This document shows positions 5,937 to 11,875 of a DNA stretch of 11,875 bases, one piece after another. Position 1 is the first letter of the stretch, and every line of letters starts with the position of its first letter. The notes beneath the pieces are model-generated. The model had not been told where the DNA came from and searched no databases. It saw nothing but the letters and a program-made list of their open reading frames with translations. A program made the position numbers and the translations under genes. Source of the stretch: Lachnoclostridium sp. UBA7482 (GTDB taxonomy: Bacteria; Bacillota; Clostridia; Lachnospirales; Lachnospiraceae); NCBI GenBank assembly GCA_002479645.1, contig DLOO01000065.1:1-11875 (forward strand). The letters run 5' to 3'.

Positions 5937-6069
5937 GTCCCGACCTGTGCGTAGGCATAGCGTCGAGACTCCAGTTATATATCACGACCTACGCGTAAAC
6001 TGTCACGACCTGCGCGTAAGTGCAGTGTCGGGGCTGCACAGCGTCGAGACTCCAATCATATGTCCCGAC
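5937..6069. repeat. Degenerate intergenic repeat array
   Basis: Three copies of a 17-bp unit RTCMCGACCTRYGCGTA lie at 5937-5953, 5981-5997 and 6002-6018. Two copies of a 22-bp unit (starting AGCGTCGAGACTCCA) lie at 5959-5980 and 6040-6061 and differ at two positions. A chimeric fragment that joins the start of one unit to the end of the other follows at 6058-6075. All share an 8-bp core of the type GTCNNGAC, which occurs near 5937, 5962, 5981, 6002, 6043 and 6062, with a diverged form (GTCGGGGC) at 6027. A hairpin GTGCAG/CTGCAC (6020-6039) sits inside. This array fills most of the 256-base gap between rpsU and yqfC. No coding sequence is supported here. Confidence 0.75.
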
Positions 6070-6090
6070 TCCAATTTGCCCCTTCGGTAT

Positions 6091-6119
6091 TTCTATTATT
6101 CCGCGGTATTGCATATAAA
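6091..6119 (+). promoter_or_regulatory. Possible promoter of the yqfC cluster (sigma-E-like or weak sigma-A)
   Basis: TTCTATT (6091-6097) and CATATAAA (6112-6119) are 14 bases apart, which loosely resembles a sigma-E promoter (about KMATATT, 14-15 bases, CATACA-T). Bacillus yqfCD is known to be in the sigma-E regulon. TATAAA (6114-6119) could equally be a weak sigma-A -10 box. Both readings are poor matches. Confidence 0.25.
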
Positions 6120-6145
6120 TAGATAAGGTCGCGGAGTAAGGATGC

Positions 6146-6562
6146 ATGGGATTTCATAAACACAAAAAGCCGGACGAGGAAGTGCTGGAAAATAAATTCC
6201 GGACACTCAGGAAAAAACATAAAAAAACACCCGAGGAAGACCGGCAGATGATATACGAGAACGTAAAAAAAACAGAAAAAAGCTGGAAGCAGAGTGCGTT
6301 TTCCTACGCGGAACGTATGGCGGAGGAACTGCGTCTTCCACCGGATGTGGTAAAGGGAAATCCCGTGGTTCATATGCTCGGTACAAGGCGTGTGGTTATA
6401 GAAAATTATAAAAAATTAGTCGAATATAAGGATAATTGTATCAAGATATTGTCGGGAATTGGGACAATTCAGGTTTCCGGAGGACACCTGCGAATCTGTT
6501 ATTATACGAAGGATGAGATTAAAATCGAAGGTCGGATTATCGGAGTCGAGGTAATGCCATGA
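6146..6562 (+). CDS. yqfC: YabP/YqfC-family sporulation protein
   Basis: A 138-residue protein whose last 85-90 residues match the YqfC/YabP family: AERMAEELRLPPDVV near 55-69, a VVIENYKKLVEY segment (83-94), IKILSGIGTIQVSGG (99-113) and YYTKDEIKIEGRI (119-131). YqfC is a sporulation protein made in the mother cell in Bacillus; its biochemical role is not settled. The N-terminal 45 or so residues are highly charged (HKHKKPDEE and KKHKKTPEEDR), making this longer than the usual 90-100 residues. The ATG at 6146 has GGAG 9 bases and AAGGA 3 bases upstream. A downstream ATG at 6248 (GAGGAA about 10 bases before it) is an alternative that would give a family-sized protein. The gene overlaps yqfD by 4 bases (ATGA), so the two are translationally coupled. 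Confidence 0.88.
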   Translation: MGFHKHKKPDEEVLENKFRTLRKKHKKTPEEDRQMIYENVKKTEKSWKQSAFSYAERMAEELRLPPDVVKGNPVVHMLGTRRVVIENYKKLVEYKDNCIKILSGIGTIQVSGGHLRICYYTKDEIKIEGRIIGVEVMP

Positions 6563-7773
6563 GGAAACTGCTGCTTTGGCTAAAAGGATATGTTATGGTC
6601 TGTGTTTCGGGACCGAATGCGAGACGGTTTCTGACGCTTCTTGCAGGGCACGGGATGCTTTTACCGGGTACCTTTCACGGAGACGGTGACAGTGAGGTTC
6701 TATATGCAAAAATGCCTCTGGAATCGTACAAACATGTCAGCAGCTATGCCCGAAAATGCCGCCTGATTCCTCTGGTCTGTGAACGAAAGGGTCTGCCGTT
6801 TTTGTGGCAGAAGCTATGTTTTTACAAGGTGCGCACCATTGGGCTTGGGCTCTTTATTTTTTTGCTGTATTTTCTTCAGAATTTCCTCTGGAGCATTCAA
6901 ATCCAGGGGAATAGCGTGCATACGACCGAGCAGCTGCTTCGTTTTTTGCGGGAGGAAGGAATCTATGCGGGAATACGTGTTTCCGGTATTTCCTGTGAAA
7001 AACTGGAAACCATGATAAGAAATGAGTACTCGGATATTATCTGGGTTTCCTGTGAAAAGGACGGGACGAGACTGAAAATCCGGATAAAAGAGTCTTTCCC
7101 CTATGAAATGAAGGAGGATGCTCCCTACGAATGCGGGGATCTCGTTGCGGACAAAGCCGGAGTAATCACGAAGCTTCTTGTGCGTGCGGGGACGCCGCTT
7201 GTGAAAATCGGAGATGAGGTGCAGCCCGGGGACATTCTCGTGAGCGGAACACGCATTGTAAAAGACCCGTATGATGTGGAAATCTCGCGAAGCTATGTGC
7301 TTTCGGATGCGGATATTGAGATTTCCATGACAATCGAAGACCGTCTTGCGTTTCCGATGAGGGAAAATATTCGGGTTTATGAGGAAAAAAAGACTAAAAA
7401 ATACACATTATCGGCATTTGGAAGGGATTTGGTGAAATATAAAACTGGAATTCCGCCCGGTAAGTGTGATATAATAACTACGTATGCGGATTTGCGCCTT
7501 TTTGACCAGCTGTATTTGCCGGTCGCTTACAGTCGCGCCGTCTACCTGTCCTATCAGACGAAGGAGCAGGTTCATACCGAAGAGACGATGCGGGAGAAGG
7601 TGCGAAAAGCATATTTGCAGTATTTGGAGGATTGTGTTGATGCGGGATATGAGGTCCTGTCGGAACAAAGTCTGCTTACCTTTCAGGAGGATGCGGCGGA
7701 ACTGACAATCCGCCTTGAGGTTGTTTGCCGGGGCTGTCATCTTGCGGAGATTGACCGAACCGAAGAGAAATGA
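6559..7773 (+). CDS. yqfD: Sporulation protein YqfD
   Basis: A 404-residue protein matching sporulation protein YqfD in length and layout. A soluble N-terminal region of about 90 residues comes first, then one strong membrane helix (about 94-111), followed at once by the WSIQIQGN motif (111-118). A long extracytoplasmic-type C-terminal part follows, with VADKAGVITKLLVRAGTPLVKIGDEVQPGD at its centre, a stretch resembling a beta-barrel sandwich (biotinyl-lipoyl-like) fold. In Bacillus, yqfD lies with yqfC in the mother-cell sigma-E regulon and is needed for normal spore formation; its molecular action is unknown. Its ATG overlaps the yqfC stop codon, and phoH starts 10 bases after its TGA. I infer a single transcript for yqfC, yqfD and phoH. 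Confidence 0.92.
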   Translation: MRKLLLWLKGYVMVCVSGPNARRFLTLLAGHGMLLPGTFHGDGDSEVLYAKMPLESYKHVSSYARKCRLIPLVCERKGLPFLWQKLCFYKVRTIGLGLFIFLLYFLQNFLWSIQIQGNSVHTTEQLLRFLREEGIYAGIRVSGISCEKLETMIRNEYSDIIWVSCEKDGTRLKIRIKESFPYEMKEDAPYECGDLVADKAGVITKLLVRAGTPLVKIGDEVQPGDILVSGTRIVKDPYDVEISRSYVLSDADIEISMTIEDRLAFPMRENIRVYEEKKTKKYTLSAFGRDLVKYKTGIPPGKCDIITTYADLRLFDQLYLPVAYSRAVYLSYQTKEQVHTEETMREKVRKAYLQYLEDCVDAGYEVLSEQSLLTFQEDAAELTIRLEVVCRGCHLAEIDRTEEK

Positions 7774-7783
7774 GAGGAAAAAC

Positions 7784-8800
7784 ATGATTGAAACCATGAT
7801 GAATATACCGTTGGTTCACCAGAAAAACATTTTCGGGGAACTCGACGTCCATGCAAAGCGAATTGAAAAGACCCTGCATGTGACGATTCTTGCAAGAGAA
7901 GAGGAAATCAAGATTATCGGCGAGGATGGTCCCGTTACCAATGCCAAACGCGTTCTGAATACGCTTGTGGATCTGGCTTCCCGTGGCAATGTCATTACGG
8001 AACAGAACGTGCAGTACACGCTTGCCATGATGATGGAGCATCGCGAGCAGGAGGTTGTGGAAATTGACAAGGAGCTTGTCTGCCACACGGTCAGCGGCAA
8101 GCCGATTAAGCCGAAGACACTCGGACAGAAAAATTATGTCGATAAGATTCGCAGCAATATGATCGTGTTTGGTATCGGCCCTGCCGGTACCGGCAAGACC
8201 TACCTTGCGATGGCGATGGCGATTGATGCGTTCAAAAATGACGAGGTCAGCCGGATTATTCTTACAAGACCGGCGATTGAAGCAGGAGAAAAGCTCGGCT
8301 TTCTGCCGGGCGATTTGCAGAGTAAGATTGACCCGTATCTGAGACCGTTGTATGATGCGTTGTATCAGATTATGGGAGCAGAGGCATTTGCAAGGAATTC
8401 GGAAAAGGGACTGATTGAGGTTGCTCCGCTTGCGTACATGCGCGGACGTACGCTGGACAATGCATTTATCATTTTGGACGAGGCGCAGAATACAACCCCG
8501 GCGCAGATGAAGATGTTCTTAACACGTATCGGATTCGGTTCCAAAGTTATTATTACCGGCGACCGGACGCAGAAGGATTTGCCGGCGGGACAGGTTTCCG
8601 GTCTGGATATTGCGATGAAGGTTCTTAAGGATATCGAGGGAATCGGGTTTGAATACCTCACAAGCAAGGACGTTGTTCGTCATCCGCTTGTTCAGAGGAT
8701 TGTCCAGGCGTATGAGGAATTTGAGAAAAATCAAGGCAAAAAGATGGACAAGCCGAAATACGGCCGCCGTCGGAACGAACGAAAGCCCGGGAATGAATAA
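7784..8800 (+). CDS. phoH: PhoH-family P-loop ATPase
   Basis: A 338-residue PhoH-like protein (family usual length about 310-350). The N-terminal part (1-110) has the KH-like RNA-binding region seen in these proteins. The P-loop is GPAGTGKT (132-139) with a downstream Walker B FIILDEAQN (228-236, Asp232-Glu233). The TRPAIEAGEKLGFLPGDL and ITGDRTQKDLPAGQVSGL motifs are diagnostic for the family. PhoH is a cytoplasmic ATPase linked to RNA metabolism and is typically adjacent to ybeY, as here. I chose the ATG at 7784 because AGAGGAAA lies 3-10 bases ahead of it and the sequence MIETMMNIPLVHQKNIFGELD is a natural N-terminus. The frame is open further upstream inside yqfD, which I regard as overlap. 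The C-terminus ends in a basic, disordered tail (KYGRRRNERKPGNE). Confidence 0.95.
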   Translation: MIETMMNIPLVHQKNIFGELDVHAKRIEKTLHVTILAREEEIKIIGEDGPVTNAKRVLNTLVDLASRGNVITEQNVQYTLAMMMEHREQEVVEIDKELVCHTVSGKPIKPKTLGQKNYVDKIRSNMIVFGIGPAGTGKTYLAMAMAIDAFKNDEVSRIILTRPAIEAGEKLGFLPGDLQSKIDPYLRPLYDALYQIMGAEAFARNSEKGLIEVAPLAYMRGRTLDNAFIILDEAQNTTPAQMKMFLTRIGFGSKVIITGDRTQKDLPAGQVSGLDIAMKVLKDIEGIGFEYLTSKDVVRHPLVQRIVQAYEEFEKNQGKKMDKPKYGRRRNERKPGNE

Positions 8801-8825
8801 AGCCCGGCATACCCGGAGGAAGGAT

Positions 8826-9362
8826 ATGAGTATCGAGATTGAAACCGAAGTGGAAATCAAACTGGATTTTGATTATACGGAGCTGATTACGGCAGTAATC
8901 AATGAGGCGCTTGCGTATGTCGAATGCCCCTATGAGGCAAGCGTGAATGTGCTTCTTACGGACAAGGAAGCTATCCGCGAGATGAACCGCCAATATCGGG
9001 AGATTGACCGTTCGACGGACGTTTTGTCTTTCCCGATGGTGGATTATGAAATACCGGCGGACTTCAGTCGTCTGGAGGAAGATCCGGATGCTTATTTCGA
9101 TCCGGATTCCGGGGAACTGCTGCTCGGGGATATTGTCATTTCCATGGAAACCATGTCTGCACAGGCGAGGGAATACGGACATACCGAAAAGAGAGAGCTT
9201 GCTTTTTTGGTAGCGCACAGTATGCTGCATCTGTCCGGTTATGACCATATGGAGGATGGAGAGCGGGAAATTATGGAGGAAAAGCAGGAAGCGATTCTGC
9301 GAAGATTACACTTGACCAGGGAGGAGCAGAGAATCTGCCAGTGTGATGCCGTTGACAAATGA
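8826..9362 (+). CDS. ybeY: Endoribonuclease YbeY (rRNA maturation factor)
   Basis: A 178-residue metal-dependent single-strand endoribonuclease of the UPF0054/YbeY family, which works in 16S rRNA 3'-end maturation and ribosome quality control. The zinc-binding signature is complete: H131-SML-H135-LSGYD-H141. STDVLSFP (63-70) and LLGDIVIS (99-106) are family motifs. The acidic insert at about 73-97 (YEIPADF to YFDPDSGE) is a feature I also associate with Clostridia members. The ATG at 8826 is preceded by GGAGGAAGGA, giving a strong ribosome binding site; the longer upstream frame overlaps phoH and is not favoured. It follows phoH by 25 bases, and the next gene's ATG overlaps its TGA. The last residues, RICQCDAVDK, include two cysteines of unknown importance. 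Confidence 0.95.
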   Translation: MSIEIETEVEIKLDFDYTELITAVINEALAYVECPYEASVNVLLTDKEAIREMNRQYREIDRSTDVLSFPMVDYEIPADFSRLEEDPDAYFDPDSGELLLGDIVISMETMSAQAREYGHTEKRELAFLVAHSMLHLSGYDHMEDGEREIMEEKQEAILRRLHLTREEQRICQCDAVDK

Positions 9363-11035
9363 CGGCATTGTGCGTAAATATTGTTATGACAGAGAATCAA
9401 AAGGAAAAATTGCATACAGGGAAAAGGTCGAACAGTATTCTTGTTCAGGGCTCGATTCTTGCGGCAGCTTCCCTGATTGTTCGTATTATTGGGCTGCTTT
9501 ACCGGGTTCCGCTTACGCGAATTCTCGGCGATGAGGCAATGGGATATTACAGCACGGCGTTTGAATTTTACAATCTGGCGCTTTTGCTGTCGTCCTACAG
9601 TTTGCCGCTTGCGGTGTCCAAGCTGGTTTCCGCACGTGAAGTACGAAAGCAGTACCGGAATTCCCGGAAGGTCTTTTTGTTTGCGCTTGGTTTTGGCGCC
9701 ATTGTAGGAAGCATTGCCACACTTGTTGTGTATTTCGGCGCCGACGCATACGGCAGACTGAACAAAACCGAGCTCGTAGCTATTCCGCTCCGGGTACTTG
9801 CTCCGACTATTCTGGTGTTTTCGGTCATGGGAGTTATCCGCGGATATTTCCAGGGTCATAATAATATGATTCCGACCGCAATTTCCCAGGTTATCGAGCA
9901 GATTGTAAATGCAGGCGTCAGTATCGGCGCCGCAATTTACATGATTAAGAAATACGCGAATGATCCGGCGGTTGATGCCTACGGCGCGGCAGGCGGAACT
10001 TGGGGTACCTTTTCGGGGGCATGTGCGGCAGCCATTTGTCTTGTGACCATTTATCTGATTCAGAGACCGTTGTTTGCTGCGCTGTGGAAGGCGGACGACG
10101 GAGAATACATCGAGAGCAATTCCCAAGTGATTAAGGCGTTGCTTGCAACCGTGATTCCGGTCGTAATCAGCCAGACGGTATATCAGTTGTCCGGGAATAT
10201 CGACGTAACGGTATTTCACCGCATCCTGAGTGATAAAGGCTTTGATGCTTCCGTCCGAAGCCGGTGGTGGAGTATCTACGGCAACAAATACAAGCTTTTG
10301 TCAAATGTTCCGGTTGCGATTGCATCGGCTATGGGAACTGCCATTGTGCCGGGGCTGATTGCCGAGTATTCCAAAATGAACTTTGAAGGGGTGCGGCAGA
10401 AGGTTGCTTCCGCCGTCAAATTCAACATGCTGATTGCATTTCCGTGCGCCGTCGGCTTGTCGGTTCTTTCCGGTCCGATTCTGCGCCTTTTGTTTAACGA
10501 CAGCGGAGAGCTCAGTGCGAAAATGCTCACCTATGGCGGTATCTGCGTTGTTTTCTTTGCATTATCGACGGTTACCAACGGCGTGCTGCAGGGAATTGAC
10601 CGCTTGCATGTGCCGGTCGTTCATTCGATGATTGCGCTTGTACTGCATGTGATTCTGCTTGTCTGCTTACTGGAATTTACCGGTCTGGATGCCATGTCCT
10701 TGGTTGCGGCAAATGTCTTCTTTGCATTTGTGGTTTGTGTACTTAACTGGCGTTCCATTGGCATTTACCTTGATTACAGGCAGGAATTTGACCGGACCTT
10801 TTTCCGGCCGTTTGCTGCTTCTCTGATTATGGGAGCCGCCGCTTATGGTGTACACCGTCTTATCTGCGGTATTGCCGGCAATTCCATTGCAACATTCGCG
10901 GCTATTGCCGTGGCGGTGCCGGTTTATGTGGCGGCACTGATTCTCCTCAGAAGCATTACCGGGGAGGAGCTTCGCGCGATGCCGAAGGGAACCGCTATTT
11001 TGCGTTTGCTGCGAAAACTTCACATCCGTATCTAA
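9359..11035 (+). CDS. SpoVB-like MOP-superfamily flippase (polysaccharide biosynthesis family)
   Basis: A 558-residue integral membrane protein of the MOP/MATE-like group, with about 14 predicted hydrophobic segments spread over residues 25-545. The opening ILVQGSILAAASLIVRIIGLLYRVPLTRILG, and later VIRGYFQGHNNMIPTAISQVIEQI, match the SpoVB/polysaccharide-biosynthesis family. Members flip lipid-linked cell-wall or polysaccharide precursors, and SpoVB is needed for spore cortex synthesis in Bacillus. Vegetative homologues are also common, so the exact substrate is open. The ATG at 9359 overlaps the ybeY stop codon (ATGA) but no clear Shine-Dalgarno is present. An alternative ATG at 9386 (MTENQKEKLH) also lacks one. 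Coupling to ybeY favours the first. The neighbourhood (YqfC, YqfD, BofC-like) supports a sporulation link as inference. Confidence 0.88.
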   Translation: MTALCVNIVMTENQKEKLHTGKRSNSILVQGSILAAASLIVRIIGLLYRVPLTRILGDEAMGYYSTAFEFYNLALLLSSYSLPLAVSKLVSAREVRKQYRNSRKVFLFALGFGAIVGSIATLVVYFGADAYGRLNKTELVAIPLRVLAPTILVFSVMGVIRGYFQGHNNMIPTAISQVIEQIVNAGVSIGAAIYMIKKYANDPAVDAYGAAGGTWGTFSGACAAAICLVTIYLIQRPLFAALWKADDGEYIESNSQVIKALLATVIPVVISQTVYQLSGNIDVTVFHRILSDKGFDASVRSRWWSIYGNKYKLLSNVPVAIASAMGTAIVPGLIAEYSKMNFEGVRQKVASAVKFNMLIAFPCAVGLSVLSGPILRLLFNDSGELSAKMLTYGGICVVFFALSTVTNGVLQGIDRLHVPVVHSMIALVLHVILLVCLLEFTGLDAMSLVAANVFFAFVVCVLNWRSIGIYLDYRQEFDRTFFRPFAASLIMGAAAYGVHRLICGIAGNSIATFAAIAVAVPVYVAALILLRSITGEELRAMPKGTAILRLLRKLHIRI

Positions 11036-11149
11036 ACGCCCGGCTGTTGTTTGCTTGGCCTGATTAAAAATCGAAAATATGGGAATACTTCCGATGTCTG
11101 GAAATCCTGCTGCCAAAATGCTGCAGGACAGGCAGAAGGAGCAAACAAT

Positions 11150-11800
11150 ATGAAACGATTTTTAATCGAAGGGCTGTTGGCTGCCACTCTGGTGCTTGGA
11201 TTTGGAAGCTATCTTACAAAGTCGGTTAATCAGGTAAAATCCGAGGTGAACCGTTGTACGAAGGACGCCGAAACACAGGTGGAGCAAATTCGTCAAACAA
11301 TGGATTTGGCTTTGCAGATGGCGGAACAGCTTCTTCCGGACGCGGCAGAGGTCGGCGCTCCGGTTACTACAAGTAAGAGTACCCGCCTGCTGTCTGTTTT
11401 ATATGACGAGAACGGAACTTATATGCGTGAAGTAGAGGAAACGATACCGATTTACCTCTCGGATCTGACCAGAGAGCAAATCAGCAGTTTCTTTGAAAAT
11501 GTGTACTGTGATTATTTGGAAAATCGCGAAAGTACCACGGTGAAGAAAGCACAGCTGATTTCCTTCTCACCGGAAGTAATTGTTGTAAAAAAGTTTCTGG
11601 ATTCCACAGACACAGGGTATTATGTCTGTGCGGAAAATCAATATGTGGTTGTCTATTATGCGGACAAAAGAACCGTCTATGATGCAACCGGGATTCCGGT
11701 AAAGAATTTGTCCGAAGCGGATCAGCAGAAGCTTGCGGAGGGCTTCTGCATCGAATCGGAGGAAGAGTTGTTTTCGCTTTTGGAATCTTATACAAGTTGA
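11150..11800 (+). CDS. Membrane-anchored protein with BofC-C-terminal-like domain
   Basis: A 216-residue protein. Residues 4-24 form a hydrophobic N-terminal anchor or uncleaved signal. A helical region (about 28-65) follows, then a globular extracytoplasmic part. The end reads DATGIPVKNLSEADQQKLAEG and then EEELFSLLESYTS. This resembles the C-terminal domain of BofC (pattern like VDELPEELQ then ELYDFLENYSS), the forespore regulator that inhibits the SpoIVB protease in Bacillus. I recognise it by pattern only, and similarity over the middle region is not clear. The ATG at 11150 has AAGGAG (11136-11141) 8 bases upstream; the frame is open further upstream but without a good start. It lies 114 bases after the flippase gene. 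No clear promoter or terminator is seen in that gap. Confidence 0.65.
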   Translation: MKRFLIEGLLAATLVLGFGSYLTKSVNQVKSEVNRCTKDAETQVEQIRQTMDLALQMAEQLLPDAAEVGAPVTTSKSTRLLSVLYDENGTYMREVEETIPIYLSDLTREQISSFFENVYCDYLENRESTTVKKAQLISFSPEVIVVKKFLDSTDTGYYVCAENQYVVVYYADKRTVYDATGIPVKNLSEADQQKLAEGFCIESEEELFSLLESYTS

Positions 11801-11832
11801 TCCTATGATGTACGGAAGGGGAGGTGATTCGG

Positions 11833-11875
11833 TTGAAGGGACGCCATAAGCAATCCGGGGTTGTGGTAATCGGCG
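11833..11875 (+). CDS. Start of a probable FAD/NAD(P)-binding oxidoreductase (partial at the right edge)
   Basis: Only 14 complete codons are visible: MKGRHKQSGVVVIG, starting at TTG 11833. A perfect Shine-Dalgarno match GGAGGTGAT (11819-11827) lies 5 bases upstream, which is why I prefer TTG over the in-frame GTG at 11824, which overlaps that site. The hydrophobic GVVVIG just before the edge looks like the first beta-strand of a dinucleotide-binding Rossmann fold (expected to continue G-x-G-x-x-G). In related genomes I recall an HI0933/YtfP-type flavoprotein next to this kind of cluster, but that family call is inference. Confidence 0.5.
   Translation, partial: MKGRHKQSGVVVIG

Noticed and set aside
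5930..6070. Repeat array as a CRISPR
   Set aside because: The units are only 17-22 bp, degenerate and irregularly spaced, spacers of uniform length are absent, and no cas genes are near.
5935..6126. 63-codon frame over the intergenic repeats
   Set aside because: It has no ribosome binding site, its codons simply read through the degenerate repeats, and the product has no recognisable feature.
9239..10219. 326-codon minus-strand frame opposite ybeY and the flippase gene
   Set aside because: The product is rich in Arg, Asn and Cys without domain features, and it spans two real genes on the other strand. It is a shadow frame.
11036..11149. In-frame upstream extension of the BofC-like gene and a promoter in the gap
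   Set aside because: The extension begins at a TTG without a good ribosome binding site, while the ATG at 11150 has AAGGAG at ideal spacing and is followed at once by a natural membrane anchor. I found no convincing -35/-10 pair.

Overview
The window looks like the chromosome of a spore-forming Clostridia, most likely Lachnospiraceae. The gene families fit this (YqfC, YqfD, a SpoVB-type flippase and a BofC-like protein beside PhoH and YbeY), as do the strong GGAGG-type ribosome binding sites, sigma-A promoters of the TTGACA/TATAAT type and moderate GC content. The genus assignment is inference from sequence style; no search was run.

Layout. (1) Positions 1-749 hold the 3' end of a large serine recombinase and its terminator. 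This is the right-hand edge of an integrated mobile element whose body lies to the left of the window. (2) Positions 834-2474 are a minus-strand two-gene operon: a YczE/YitT-type membrane protein and a ComEC-like metallo-beta-lactamase-fold hydrolase. A sigma-A-like promoter precedes it, with a 30-bp near-palindrome centred on GTATAC at the predicted transcription start. (3) Positions 2588-2742 hold a minus-strand tRNA-Glu(CTC) gene with promoter and terminator. (4) Positions 2804-5566 hold alaS with a consensus promoter and a short leader. (5) Positions 5610-5929 hold rpsU (ribosomal protein S21) with promoter, leader hairpin and a terminator with a GNRA loop. (6) Positions 5933-6070 are a compact array of degenerate intergenic repeats. 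(7) From 6146 to the right edge is a plus-strand cluster: yqfC, yqfD, phoH, ybeY, a SpoVB/MOP flippase-like gene, a BofC-C-terminal-domain-like gene, and the start of a probable FAD/NAD(P)-binding oxidoreductase.

How the genes fit together. Segments 3-5 serve translation (tRNA-Glu, alanyl-tRNA synthetase, S21). The right-hand cluster mixes housekeeping RNA functions (PhoH ATPase, YbeY endoribonuclease) with sporulation and envelope genes. It resembles the Bacillus yqfCD-phoH-yqfF-ybeY neighbourhood, but here phoH is followed directly by ybeY with no HD-domain yqfF/pgpH between them. I see no CRISPR array, toxin-antitoxin pair, phage structural gene or clear new defence system. The features most worth a second look are small: the element boundary, the GTATAC operator-like site, the repeat array after rpsU, and a five-codon leader ORF in front of alaS.
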